DNA from: Caulobacter sp. 602-1
GTDB lineage: Bacteria; Pseudomonadota; Alphaproteobacteria; Caulobacterales; Caulobacteraceae
Reading direction: 5' to 3'
DNA: 64,000 nucleotides
NCBI RefSeq assembly: GCF_003931565.1
Contig: NZ_RRYI01000002.1
Span: forward strand, 310,001 to 374,000
Part shown: positions 52,785 through 61,862 of the stretch, piece by piece
Numbering within the stretch: position 1 is the first letter of the stretch
Layout of the letters: each line of letters starts with the position of its first letter
Notes under the pieces: generated by a model
Told to the model about the DNA's origin: nothing
What the model saw: only the letters and a program-made list of their open reading frames with translations
Database searches by the model: none
Program-made: the position numbers and the translations under genes

Positions 52785-54086
52785 ATGAAGTTCAAGGGGC
52801 TTCGCTGGCTGATCGTCGGCATGGTCGGCCTGGCCACGGTGATCAACTATATCGACCGCAACGCGCTGGCGGTGATGTGGCCGCAGATCTCCAAGGACAT
52901 GGGCGTCGGCAAGGAAGAGTACGCGCTCATCCTGACCTGCTTCATGCTGTCCTACGCCGCCGGCCAGACGATCTTCGGCAAGATCTTCGACGCCCTGGGC
53001 ACGCGGCTCGGCTTCATGCTGTCGATCCTGGCGTGGTCGGCGTCGATCGCCCTGCATTCGGCCGCGCGGTCGATCCTGACGCTGGGCGTGCTGCGCGCGG
53101 CCCTGGGCGTCAGCGAGGCGGGCAACTGGCCCGGCGCCGCCAAGGCCAACGCCGAGTGGTTCCCGGTCCGTGAGCGCGCCTTCGCCCAGGGGATCTTCAA
53201 CGCCGGCGCCTCGGTCGGGGCCATCATCTCCGCGCCGCTGATCGCCTGGCTGTTCCTCACCTTCGGCTGGCGCGCGACCTTCCTGATCATCGGCCTGCTG
53301 GGCGTGATCTGGGTCGTGCCGTGGGCCATCATCTGCCGGGCCGCGCCCGAGGATCATCCCTGGCTGTCGGACGAGGAGCGTCAGCACATCCTCACCGGCC
53401 AGCGCCCGACCTCGGGCGAGGCCGAGGTCGATTACCGTCCGACATGGCTGGGCCTGCTTCGCCACCGCGAGGCCTGGGGCCTGATCCTGGCCCGCTTCTT
53501 CATCGATCCGGTCTGGTGGCTGTTCGTCTCGTGGCTGCCGATCTATCTGGCCGAACGCTTCGGCTTCGACATCAAGCAGATCGGCCTGTTCGGCTGGGTG
53601 CCCTATGTCGGCGCGGCGGCGGGCAGCCTGTTCGGCGGCTGGATCTCCGGCTGGCTGATCGGTCGCGGCTGGCGGCCGGTCAAGGCCCGCATGTGGGTCA
53701 TCACCCTGGGCGGCCTCTTCATGCTGCCGGCCCTGCTGCTGACCATCGGCGCCTCCACGCCGCTGCACGCGGTGCTGCTGATCGCGGTGATCCTGTTCGG
53801 CTTCCAGATCGCCATCAACAACATCCAGACCCTGCCCAGCGACTATCTGCCCGGTCGGTCGGTCGGATCCCTGGCCGGGATCAGCGGCACCGCCGCCGTG
53901 GCCGGGGTGCTGATCACCACCTGGATCGTCCCGGTCGCCACCAAGGTCAGCTACGCCCCGGTCTTCGCCATGGGCGCCAGCCTGGTTCCCCTTTCCATCC
54001 TGTCCATCTGGCTCTTGGGCGGCCGGGGCGAACGCCTCGTCGATCCCGCCCTCGCGGCCCGCACTACCAACGGAGCAAAATCCTGA
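52785..54086 (+). CDS. MFS transporter, hexuronate/ACS type
   Basis: The 433-residue inner-membrane transporter has twelve predicted helices and is a paralogue of the one at 27353 (both open K.K.LRW and share the WFP.RER and IFNxGASxG motifs). It has NYIDRNALAVMWPQI in TM1 and GVSEAGNWPGAAKANAEWFPVRERAFAQGIFNAGASVGAI in TM4-5. ACS-family members carry hexuronates with H+; in an alginate locus the natural cargo is DEH or short unsaturated uronates. The ATG at 52785 has GAGG 6 bp upstream; an ATG at 52773, overlapping the PL17 stop as ATGA, is an equally coupled alternative. Its stop overlaps the SDR start (TGATG). Confidence 0.92.
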   Translation: MKFKGLRWLIVGMVGLATVINYIDRNALAVMWPQISKDMGVGKEEYALILTCFMLSYAAGQTIFGKIFDALGTRLGFMLSILAWSASIALHSAARSILTLGVLRAALGVSEAGNWPGAAKANAEWFPVRERAFAQGIFNAGASVGAIISAPLIAWLFLTFGWRATFLIIGLLGVIWVVPWAIICRAAPEDHPWLSDEERQHILTGQRPTSGEAEVDYRPTWLGLLRHREAWGLILARFFIDPVWWLFVSWLPIYLAERFGFDIKQIGLFGWVPYVGAAAGSLFGGWISGWLIGRGWRPVKARMWVITLGGLFMLPALLLTIGASTPLHAVLLIAVILFGFQIAINNIQTLPSDYLPGRSVGSLAGISGTAAVAGVLITTWIVPVATKVSYAPVFAMGASLVPLSILSIWLLGGRGERLVDPALAARTTNGAKS

Positions 54087-54838
54087 TGCGCCTCACCAAC
54101 AAGACCGTCATCGTCACCGGCGGCGCGCGCGATATCGGCAAGGCCGTATCGCTGAAGCTGGCGGCCGAAGGGGCCAATGTCGCGATCAACTATTTCGGCA
54201 GCGAGGATGGCGCCAAGGCGACCCTGGCCGAGATCGAGGCCGCCGGTGGCCGCGCGCTGATCCTGAAGGGCGACATGACCTCGGCGAGCGACGTCCAGGC
54301 GCTGATCGACGCGGCCCTGTCGACCTTCGGCGGCCCGATCGCCGCCCTGGTCAACGTCGCTGGCGGCATGGTCGCCCGCAAGACGCTGGACGAGATGGAC
54401 GAGGCGTTCTTGGATCACGTCATGCATCTGAATCTGAACTCGGTGTTCCTGACCACCAAGGCGACCGTCCCGCACATGGCCGCCGGCTCGGCGATCGTGA
54501 ACCTGTCCTCGCAAGCCGGCAAGGATGGCGGCGGTCCCGGCGCCACGGCCTACGCCACGGCCAAGGGCGCGATCATGACCTTCACCAAGGCGATGGCCAA
54601 AGAACTGGGGCCGAACGGGATCCGCGTGAACGCTCTGTGCCCCGGCATGATCGGCACCACCTTCCACGACACCTTCTCAAAGGACGAGGTCCGCGCCCGG
54701 GTCGCGGCCAGCACCCCGTTGCGTCGCGAGGGCCGCGCGCCCGAGATCGCCGACGCGGTGGCCTATCTGGCCAGCGACGAGTCCAGCTTCCTCACGGGGG
54801 TCTGCCTGGACATCAACGGCGGCCTGTTGATGAGCTGA
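54086..54838 (+). CDS. SDR-family oxidoreductase, probable DEH reductase
   Basis: The 250-residue short-chain dehydrogenase has the cofactor motif TGGARDIGKA (~11-20), with Asp in place of the usual Gly before IG. It also has NVAGG, catalytic Ser in NLSSQAG, and YATAK (Tyr/Lys pair, ~150-160). In alginate loci an SDR of this size reduces DEH to 2-keto-3-deoxygluconate; that role is inferred from context and not from a substrate motif. The start codon overlaps the transporter stop, so the two are translationally coupled. Its product would join the ManD product at the KDG node. KDG kinase and aldolase are not in the window. Confidence 0.9.
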   Translation: MRLTNKTVIVTGGARDIGKAVSLKLAAEGANVAINYFGSEDGAKATLAEIEAAGGRALILKGDMTSASDVQALIDAALSTFGGPIAALVNVAGGMVARKTLDEMDEAFLDHVMHLNLNSVFLTTKATVPHMAAGSAIVNLSSQAGKDGGGPGATAYATAKGAIMTFTKAMAKELGPNGIRVNALCPGMIGTTFHDTFSKDEVRARVAASTPLRREGRAPEIADAVAYLASDESSFLTGVCLDINGGLLMS

Positions 54839-54852
54839 CGGGAGAGACATCG

Positions 54853-55737
54853 ATGATCACTCAGACCCTCGCCGCCATCGCCCTGCTGGGCGCGACGTCC
54901 GTCGCCGCCCAGGCCCCGACCGAGCCCGCGCCCCCGGTCTCGATCCCGGCGCCGGAGGCGACCAAGGACGTCGTCTACCTGCAGGCCAGCGGCAAGGACC
55001 TGCATCTCGATGTCTATCGCAACACCGCCTTCAAGGGTCCGCGCCCGGTGCTGGTCTATATTCATGGCGGCGCCTGGTGGAAGGGCGAGAAGCCGGCGGG
55101 ATGGGGCGGCTTCCGCGCCTATCTGGCGGCGGGCTTCTCGGTCGTCACGGTCGAGTATCGTCTGAGTGACGTCGCCACGGCGCCGGCGGCGGTGCAGGAC
55201 GTTCGCTGCGCCCTGTCGTGGGTCAAGGCCAACGCCAAGACCTATGGCTTCGACGCCAGGCGGGTCGTGCCGTATGGCACCTCGGCCGGTGGTCACCTGG
55301 CCTTGATGGCCGGCATGCTGCCCAAGGCCAACGACATCGACCTGCCGGCCTGCCGCGACCAGCCGACCGTGCCGGCCATCCTCGATTTCTACGGACCCTA
55401 TCACCTGCGGTCCAACCTTCCCGGCGCCTTCAAGAGCCCTTCGACCGCACGGTGGATCGGCGGCGGGCCGGAGACGCTGTGGACGACGATGGCGCCGGCG
55501 ACCTATGTGCGCGCGGGACTGCCCCCCGTCTTCATCGTCCATGGGGACGCGGACCCGACCGTGCCCTACGAGGCGTCGCTGGCGCTGAAGGCGGACCTGG
55601 ACAAGGCCGGCGTGCCCAACCGCTTTCATTCCGTCGCGGGCGGCGTTCATGGCAAGTTCCCGAAGGAGGAACAGGACAGCATCGAGCGCGACGTCTTGGA
55701 CTTTCTCGCGGCGAACGGCGTGCGCGGCGCCCGGTAG
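54853..55737 (+). CDS. secreted alpha/beta-hydrolase (esterase/lipase)
   Basis: The 294-residue protein has a signal peptide (~1-19, VAAQ) and an alpha/beta-hydrolase domain of the acetyl-hydrolase/BD-FAE type. It has the oxyanion motif HGGAWW (~70), nucleophile Ser in PYGTSAGGHLALM (~141), Asp in VHGDADPTVPY (~235) and His in GGVHGKF (~265). It likely removes acetyl or acyl groups from saccharides. It is the last gene of the alginate operon, 14 bp after the reductase, with GGAGAGAC before the ATG, and may work with the acetylesterase at 41811. Confidence 0.88.
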   Translation: MITQTLAAIALLGATSVAAQAPTEPAPPVSIPAPEATKDVVYLQASGKDLHLDVYRNTAFKGPRPVLVYIHGGAWWKGEKPAGWGGFRAYLAAGFSVVTVEYRLSDVATAPAAVQDVRCALSWVKANAKTYGFDARRVVPYGTSAGGHLALMAGMLPKANDIDLPACRDQPTVPAILDFYGPYHLRSNLPGAFKSPSTARWIGGGPETLWTTMAPATYVRAGLPPVFIVHGDADPTVPYEASLALKADLDKAGVPNRFHSVAGGVHGKFPKEEQDSIERDVLDFLAANGVRGAR

Positions 55738-55866
55738 GCCGGGAGCCGCCCGGCCAGTCGGAGCGGGACCTTCTGTGTCGCGCGCCATCCTTTAGGCCGC
55801 CAGACGCGGAATTGGCGTGGCGCCAAGGCTGGTGTTCTCCGTCCGCCCGCGTTAGCAGACCGCCCC

Positions 55867-57495
55867 ATGATCCGCCTCGACAACATCTCCAAGCAGAACG
55901 GCCACCAACTTCTGTTCATCGAAGCTTCGATGGGTATCCAGAAGGGCGAAAAGGTCGGGCTTGTCGGCCCCAACGGCGCCGGCAAGACGACGCTGTTCCG
56001 CATGATCACCGGTCAGGAGCAGCCCGACGACGGTCTGGTCGTGATCGATCCCGGCATGAAGATCGGCTATTTCAGCCAGGACGTCGGCGAGATGTCGGGC
56101 CAGAGCGCGGTCGCCGCGGTGATGGACGGCGTCGGCCCCGTGAGCGCCCTGGCCGCCGAGATGGCTACGCTGGAAGCGGCCATGGTCGATCCGGATCAGG
56201 CCGACAAGCTGGACGCCATCATGGAGCGCTATGGCGAGGTGCTGGAGCGTTTCCAGGAACTGGACGGCTACGCGCTGGAAGCGCGGGCGCGCGAGGTGCT
56301 GGCCGGCCTGAGCTTCAGCCAGGAGCGCATGGACGGCGATGTCGGCATGTTGTCCGGCGGCTGGAAGATGCGCGTGGCGCTGGCCCGCATCCTGCTGATG
56401 CGGCCTGATGGCATGCTGCTGGACGAACCCAGCAACCACCTCGACCTGGAAAGCCTGATCTGGCTCGAGGCCTTCCTCAAGAACTACGACGGCGCCCTGC
56501 TGATGACGTCGCACGACCGCGCGTTCATGAACCGCATCATCGGCAAGGTGGTCGAGATCGATGGCGGCTCGCTGATCACCTATTCGGGCGATCTCGACTT
56601 CTACGATCAGCAGCGCGCGCTGGGCGAGGCGCAACGCCAGGCGCAGTACGAGCGCCAGCAGGCCATGCTGGCCAAGGAAATCAAGTTCATCGAGAAGTTT
56701 AAGGCGCGCGCTTCCCACGCCGCCCAGGTCCAGAGCCGGGTGAAGAAGCTCGACAAGATCGAGCGCGTCGAGGCGCCGCGCCGTCGCCAGGCGGTTCAGT
56801 TCGAGTTCCAGAGCCCGCCGCGGTCGGGCGACGACGTGATCAGCCTGCGCAATGTCCACAAGGGTTACGGCGCCCGGCCGATCTATGAAGGCCTCGATTT
56901 CCTGGTGCGCCGCAAGGAACGCTGGTGCGTGCTCGGCGCCAACGGGGCCGGCAAGTCGACCCTGCTGAAGCTGGTGGCGGGCGACACCAAGCCCGATCAG
57001 GGCGCGGTCCACATCGGCGCCAGCGTCAAGATGGGCTATTTCGCCCAGCACTCGATGGACCTGCTGGACGGCGAAGAGACGATCTTCGAGTCGCTGGAGC
57101 GATCGTTCCCGCAGGCGGGGCAGGGGAGCTTGCGCACCCTGGCGGGGTGTTTCGGCTTCTCCGGCGACGATGTCGAAAAGCCCTGCCGCGTCCTGTCCGG
57201 CGGCGAGAAGGCGCGTCTGGTCATGGCCAAGATGCTGTTCGATCCGCCGAACTTGCTGGTGCTCGACGAGCCGACCAACCACCTGGACATGGCGACCAAG
57301 GAGATGCTGGTCGCGGCCCTGGCGGACTTCGAGGGCACCATGCTGTTCGTCTCGCACGACCGCCACTTCCTGGGGGCCCTGTCGAACCGCGTGCTGGAAC
57401 TGACGCCCGAGGGCGTCCATCAGTACGGCGGCGGCTACACCGAATATGTCGCCCGCACCGGCCAGGAAGCGCCGGGGCTGCATCCGGGCGGGTAG
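55867..57495 (+). CDS. ABC-F family ATPase
   Basis: The 542-residue soluble protein has two nucleotide-binding domains and no membrane helix. First domain: Walker A GPNGAGKTT (~37-45), signature LSGGWKMRVALARIL (with Trp in place of the usual Gln/Glu), Walker B DGMLLDEPSNHLD. Second: GANGAGKST, LSGGEKARLVMAKML, NLLVLDEPTNHLD. The linker (~230-310) is a charged, Arg/Gln-rich helix pair, as in ABC-F proteins that act at the ribosomal E site. It is probably a housekeeping translation factor and not part of the alginate operon: a 129-bp gap precedes it. Confidence 0.95.
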   Translation: MIRLDNISKQNGHQLLFIEASMGIQKGEKVGLVGPNGAGKTTLFRMITGQEQPDDGLVVIDPGMKIGYFSQDVGEMSGQSAVAAVMDGVGPVSALAAEMATLEAAMVDPDQADKLDAIMERYGEVLERFQELDGYALEARAREVLAGLSFSQERMDGDVGMLSGGWKMRVALARILLMRPDGMLLDEPSNHLDLESLIWLEAFLKNYDGALLMTSHDRAFMNRIIGKVVEIDGGSLITYSGDLDFYDQQRALGEAQRQAQYERQQAMLAKEIKFIEKFKARASHAAQVQSRVKKLDKIERVEAPRRRQAVQFEFQSPPRSGDDVISLRNVHKGYGARPIYEGLDFLVRRKERWCVLGANGAGKSTLLKLVAGDTKPDQGAVHIGASVKMGYFAQHSMDLLDGEETIFESLERSFPQAGQGSLRTLAGCFGFSGDDVEKPCRVLSGGEKARLVMAKMLFDPPNLLVLDEPTNHLDMATKEMLVAALADFEGTMLFVSHDRHFLGALSNRVLELTPEGVHQYGGGYTEYVARTGQEAPGLHPGG

Positions 57496-57510
57496 CGGCG
57501 AGGCCGTGCG

Positions 57511-57548
57511 GGGCGATCACATTCGTCCACGATCGATCGTGATCGCCC
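57511..57548. terminator. hairpin between convergent ABC-F and PhoD genes
   Basis: A perfect 10-bp stem (57511-57520 with 57539-57548) fills the 60-bp gap between two convergent genes. No T-run follows on either strand. Confidence 0.5.
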
Positions 57549-57555
57549 GCCGCGG

Positions 57556-59346
57556 TTAGATTTCCTCCATCGCTCCAACGCCGCCGGCCGGATTGGAGGG
57601 AACCCGGTAGGATTTCAGGACGAACCGCTCATAGTTGCGTTCGAGAACCGTGGTCACGCCGATCAGGTCGATCCGGACGTCGTCGGCCCGCAAGGTGACC
57701 AGCCCGTACCCCTTGGTCAGATGCTGGCAGAAGCGCACCTCCGGGCAGGCCTTTGAAAAGGCCGGCCCAAGCTCGACGTCGCCCAACATGTTGCCGAGAC
57801 TGCTGCTGGTGATGGCCGTGACGCCGAGCTCGGCCGCCACGCGCCGATCCTGGGCGTCGTGCAATTCATTGACCCAGAAGGCGTGGCTGTCGCCCGACAG
57901 CACCAGGGGGCGGCTCCCCGTCTCCACGAACATCCGGTTCATGCGCTCACGCGCGGCGGGATAGGCGTCCCAGCCGTCGAATTCGAACGGAACATCGCTC
58001 GGCAGCGTCGCCAGTTGCTCAAGCCAGGGACGCAGGAGGGGCGTCACCTGCGCAAAGGCCCGCGCCCAGCCCTCCTTTCCCAGGAAGCCGGCGATGTCGG
58101 CGCCCGTCGTGTGCCCCATCACCACCTGATTGCCGACCACCTGCCAGCGCTTTCCAGCCTTGACCGACTCGGCCAGACGATCGCGCAGCCAGGCCTCCTG
58201 CGCATGGCCGTAGACGCTGCGGTCGGGCCGGGACATGGAGCGGCGGATGGAATCGGCGTCTACCCTGACGCCATAGGGCGCGGCCACGGGCCGACCCTGA
58301 CTGAACGCGGTCAGAATCTTCCGCTTGAGCTCGGGATCGGTGACCAGAACCGGCTGGTCCGGAACGGTCAGGTCCACCGCGTTCCAGGTCACATCGTTGG
58401 GGTCGCGCAGATTGATCTGGCGGTCGCGACCGAGGAACCGGTTTTCGACCATGATCAGGGTCGCCAGATCGCCCAGCTCAAAGGTGCGATTGATCGCCAG
58501 CGGCGATGCGCCCGGTTCAGGATCCCGAATGGGAATCCACTCATAGAAAGCCCGCACGGCGGCGTCGCGACGATCGCTCCAGACGCCTTCGTCGCGTTGA
58601 TGATTCTGCGCCCCGCCGCTCCAGGAGTCATTGGCCGTTTCGTGGTCGTCCCAGACGCAGATCCAGGGCGCTCGCGCATGGGCCGCCTGGAGATCGGCGT
58701 CCAGCTTGTAGCAGGCGTGCCGCTCCCGATAGTCGGCGAGGGTGCGGGCCTCGTTCGCGGGGGTGGGCGCGCGTCCGATTTTCTGCCCGATGCTCATGCC
58801 GAGCTGGTCGGGGGCGCCGCCGTATTCGTAGATGTAGTCCCCTAGATGCAGAACGACGTCGACGCGATCGAGGTTGGCGATGTCGCGGTAGGCGTTGAAG
58901 AATCCGGTCGAATAGAGCGCGCAGGAGGCGACGGCGAGGACCATTTCCGACACGGAGCCGACCGGAAAGGTGCGCGTGACGCCGACGGGGGAGATCCGGT
59001 CGCCGACGCGGAAGCGATAGCGATACTCGGTGTTCGGCCGCAGCCCCGCGACATCGACCTTGACGGTGAAGTCGCGGGCGGCGGTGGTCGTCGCCGTGCC
59101 GCGTCGGACCACCTTCCGAAAATCGACATCCGTCGAGACCTCCCAATCCACGGACACCGCCGCGGCGTCGGGTCGCGAGGGCGTGGCGCGGGTCCAGAGA
59201 ATGACCCGATCCCGCAGGGGATCGCCGGAGGCGACACCGTGCAGGAAATTCGCGGGCTCCTCGGAGCGTGCGGTGGCGTTTCCCGCGGTCGCCGCATAGG
59301 CGGCCGCGCCAACGAGGCCGAGGGCGGCGCGTCGATCAAGCTTCAT
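57556..59346 (-). CDS. phoD: PhoD-family alkaline phosphatase / phosphodiesterase
   Basis: The 596-residue secreted metallophosphatase has an N-terminal Tat-like signal (DRRAALGLVGAAAYAATAG) followed by a beta-sandwich domain (~32-130; LHGVASGDPLRDRVILWTRATP). The PhoD catalytic domain has metal-site segments LHLGDYIYEYG, VWDDHETANDSW, GNQVVMGH and SGDSHAFWVNEL. PhoD enzymes use Fe3+/Ca2+ and release phosphate from mono- and diesters. I chose the ATG at 59346, with AGGAAAC ~8 bp upstream. It lies 61 bp after the TBDR on the same strand, so the two may form a phosphoester uptake and cleavage unit. Confidence 0.94.
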   Translation of the reverse strand: MKLDRRAALGLVGAAAYAATAGNATARSEEPANFLHGVASGDPLRDRVILWTRATPSRPDAAAVSVDWEVSTDVDFRKVVRRGTATTTAARDFTVKVDVAGLRPNTEYRYRFRVGDRISPVGVTRTFPVGSVSEMVLAVASCALYSTGFFNAYRDIANLDRVDVVLHLGDYIYEYGGAPDQLGMSIGQKIGRAPTPANEARTLADYRERHACYKLDADLQAAHARAPWICVWDDHETANDSWSGGAQNHQRDEGVWSDRRDAAVRAFYEWIPIRDPEPGASPLAINRTFELGDLATLIMVENRFLGRDRQINLRDPNDVTWNAVDLTVPDQPVLVTDPELKRKILTAFSQGRPVAAPYGVRVDADSIRRSMSRPDRSVYGHAQEAWLRDRLAESVKAGKRWQVVGNQVVMGHTTGADIAGFLGKEGWARAFAQVTPLLRPWLEQLATLPSDVPFEFDGWDAYPAARERMNRMFVETGSRPLVLSGDSHAFWVNELHDAQDRRVAAELGVTAITSSSLGNMLGDVELGPAFSKACPEVRFCQHLTKGYGLVTLRADDVRIDLIGVTTVLERNYERFVLKSYRVPSNPAGGVGAMEEI

Positions 59347-59367
59347 GGTTTTGTTTCCTGGGAGGGC

Positions 59368-59398
59368 GGTGACCGTCGCGCGCGACGCTCCGGTCACC
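59368..59398 (-). terminator. inverted repeat between TBDR and phoD
   Basis: An 8-bp stem GGTGACCG/CGGTCACC (59368-59375 with 59391-59398) with a 15-nt loop lies right after the TBDR stop on the minus strand. It has no T-run, so it may be a weak terminator or an mRNA processing site. Confidence 0.35.
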
Positions 59399-59407
59399 GC
59401 CGATGTG

Positions 59408-61735
59408 TCAGAAGTGAGCGCTGACTTCGAGGCGCACGGTGCGGCGGGGCCCTGTGATGAAGGTCGGCATGCCGAAGGAGTCGCCCGTGTTCCCGCCGTC
59501 GACGATGTATTTCTCGTCCAACAGGTTTTCGCCCATCACCGCGAACGACCAGGGGCCGGATGCGGGGGTCAGGCCGAGCCGGATGTTCAGGAGGCCGAAG
59601 GCGTCCTGGTATTCATCGACCGTCTTGTCCGAGAACACCGCGCGCGAGCGGACCTGAAGGTCGGAGCGATCGTTGTCGTCGGAGAAGAAGATCTTCGATT
59701 GCCAGCTGTAGACGGGGGTGAGCGACAGCTCGCCCAGGCGCGTCGAAACGGAGGCGTTGACGCCGAGCGCGAACTTGTTGTCCGGGCTGTTGCGGAAGCT
59801 GTTGCCGTCATAGGCGCCGCCGTTGAAGCGCGCGTGATTGTAGGCGTAGCTTCCGAACACCGACAGACCGTCCGCCAGTCGCCAGGTCGCCTGGGTCTCG
59901 AAACCGGTCGCCTTGGCCTTGCCGGCGTTCACGGGCTCCAGGCGGTCGCCATTGCGCTGGAAGGTCTGAAAATTGGAGTAGTTGAAGTGGTAGATCGACG
60001 CGTCGCCGAACAGCGCGCCGTTGAAGAGGCGATATTTGATCCCCGTTTCGGCGGACGCCAGTTCTTCGGCGGGCAGTATGTTGACGGCGCCGGAGGCGGT
60101 CAGGTCGACGCTCTCCGGGCGTTTGCCGACCCCGTAGACCGCGTAGACATTCACGGTCGGCGTCACCTGATAGCGTAGCCCGGCCCGTCCCGTGGCCAGG
60201 CTGGAGGCGTGGTCCCCCGTGACGACCCCGCCGGCCGGCGTCAGGGTCATCAGCAGCGCGCCTCCGGTCAGGCGGGATACGCCTTTGGGCGTCGTGACCT
60301 GCATGGACACCGCCTTGTCGTCCCAGGTCAGGCGTCCGCCGACAAAGGCCTGGAGCTTGTCGGTAAGATGGAACGTTCCATCCGCGAACAGGTCATAGGT
60401 TTCGATGTCCGCCGTCTGTCGCCGGCGATCCAGGTGGAAAGGCTTGTAGTTGGCCGCCGCCGAACCGAGCGCCGCGTTGATCTGGCTGTTCGTCAGGCCG
60501 TTGGGCGCATATCGGTGCAGCGTACCCGAAAACAGCAACGCCATGGCGCGCTCGTCGGCGCCGAGGTCCGTCTGCTGGGCGTTGCTGGCGTTGAAATAGC
60601 TGGCCCCGACGAAGCCCTCGAACGCCCCGCTGCGTCGAATGTTGAGGCGCAGCTCCTGCGAGAACTGCTCCCCGTCATTGCAGAGATCATAGGCGATGAT
60701 GTTAGTGGGCGTGCCGTCGATATCGCCAGCCTGACAGGCCTTGTACCAGCGATAGCCGCTGATCGACGTCAGGTCGAAGCGTTCGTTCAGAACGAGGTCG
60801 GCGGTCCCGCTCAGCCCGACGATCTTCCGTCTGCTGTAGTCCTTCGCCATGTCGCCAAAGGTGCTCAGATGGGTCGGCGTCCAGAAGCGCAGGTCGCCCT
60901 CGACCGCGCCGGTCTGCTGGTTGCGGGGAACGAAGACGTTGGACTTGAAGGCGCCGCCGCTGTCGGTGTCGTCGCGGTCGTATGTTCCCGAGAACCGGAA
61001 GTTGAAAGCGTCGTTGGGCGCGTAGCGCGCCGTCAGTCGATAGGCCTGGCCGTCGACGTTGTTGTAGGTCCCGCCCTGGGTGTTCTTCAGGAAACCGTCT
61101 CGCTGGCGCTTCAGCGCCCCGATGCGAAGGCCGAACTTCTCGTTCACCGGAAGATTGGCCACGGCCTGCGCCAGGCGTTGGCCATGGTCGCCCAGCCCCG
61201 CGCGAACCTCGAAGCCGAGCGTGTCGGTCGGCATTTTCTGGAAAGTGGAAATCCCACCGTTCAAGGCCGAGCGACCATGCAGGGTCGATTGCGGGCCCTT
61301 TTCGACCTCGACGCGGTCAACGTCGAACATCTCGCCATAGCCGGAAGCGATCTGCGTGATCGGCACGCCGTCCTGGAAGAGGGCCACCCGCGGCTCGGCC
61401 GCCGGCGACGTGTCGTCCGAGGTGATGCCGCGGAGCGAAATCCCCGGCAGCAGGCGATCCTGCAGCTGGATGACCAAGCCCGGCGTCAGCTGGGCGATCC
61501 TGTCCAGCTCCGTCACCCCCAGCCGCTCCAGGGTCGCGCCGTCGTAGGCGCTGATCGACATGGGCACTTCCGAAATGCGTTGGGTGCGCTTCTGCGCCGT
61601 GACGATGATATCGCCCACGGTCGCGACATCGTCATGAGCAGGCAGCTCTTGCCCAAACGCTTGTCCAGCGCTCAGTGCGCTGACGCTGCAGCAGAGGGCC
61701 AAACGAAAGGCCGAGAAAATTCCTTGTGTCGACAT
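59408..61735 (-). CDS. TonB-dependent receptor next to phoD
   Basis: The 775-residue receptor has a signal peptide (~1-28, GQAFGQ), TonB box GDIIVTAQKR, a plug with RISEVPMSISAYDGATLERLGV and VEVEKGPQSTLHGRSALNGGIS, and a barrel ending VRLEVSAHF. The canonical LYG of the plug is here LHGRSALNG. It starts at ATG 61735 with AGGGAGGGG upstream. A perfect inverted repeat lies 36 bp before the start, and the preceding gene on the same strand encodes a double-TetR regulator that may control it. With phoD downstream, a phosphorylated ligand is plausible. Confidence 0.92.
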   Translation of the reverse strand: MSTQGIFSAFRLALCCSVSALSAGQAFGQELPAHDDVATVGDIIVTAQKRTQRISEVPMSISAYDGATLERLGVTELDRIAQLTPGLVIQLQDRLLPGISLRGITSDDTSPAAEPRVALFQDGVPITQIASGYGEMFDVDRVEVEKGPQSTLHGRSALNGGISTFQKMPTDTLGFEVRAGLGDHGQRLAQAVANLPVNEKFGLRIGALKRQRDGFLKNTQGGTYNNVDGQAYRLTARYAPNDAFNFRFSGTYDRDDTDSGGAFKSNVFVPRNQQTGAVEGDLRFWTPTHLSTFGDMAKDYSRRKIVGLSGTADLVLNERFDLTSISGYRWYKACQAGDIDGTPTNIIAYDLCNDGEQFSQELRLNIRRSGAFEGFVGASYFNASNAQQTDLGADERAMALLFSGTLHRYAPNGLTNSQINAALGSAAANYKPFHLDRRRQTADIETYDLFADGTFHLTDKLQAFVGGRLTWDDKAVSMQVTTPKGVSRLTGGALLMTLTPAGGVVTGDHASSLATGRAGLRYQVTPTVNVYAVYGVGKRPESVDLTASGAVNILPAEELASAETGIKYRLFNGALFGDASIYHFNYSNFQTFQRNGDRLEPVNAGKAKATGFETQATWRLADGLSVFGSYAYNHARFNGGAYDGNSFRNSPDNKFALGVNASVSTRLGELSLTPVYSWQSKIFFSDDNDRSDLQVRSRAVFSDKTVDEYQDAFGLLNIRLGLTPASGPWSFAVMGENLLDEKYIVDGGNTGDSFGMPTFITGPRRTVRLEVSAHF

Positions 61736-61770
61736 AAGCGCCCCTCCCTAAAAGTTATTGAGCGGGGGCT

Positions 61771-61786
61771 TAATCGCAGGCGATTA
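61771..61786. promoter_or_regulatory. perfect inverted repeat, candidate operator of the TBDR-phoD unit
   Basis: TAATCGC-AG-GCGATTA has perfect 7-bp arms. It is 36 bp upstream of the TBDR start and 77 bp past the end of the double-TetR gene. Confidence 0.6.
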
Positions 61787-61862
61787 TGACGTCAACATAA
61801 CAGTTGTCCTAATTTTTACGGCAAGGCGCCTTGAGCGTCTCCTTACGGGATCGAACGGTTGT

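Noticed and set aside
53321-54085. N-terminal extension of the SDR through the MFS gene
   Set aside because: Out-of-frame translation of the transporter; the SDR cofactor fold starts at the ATG at 54086.
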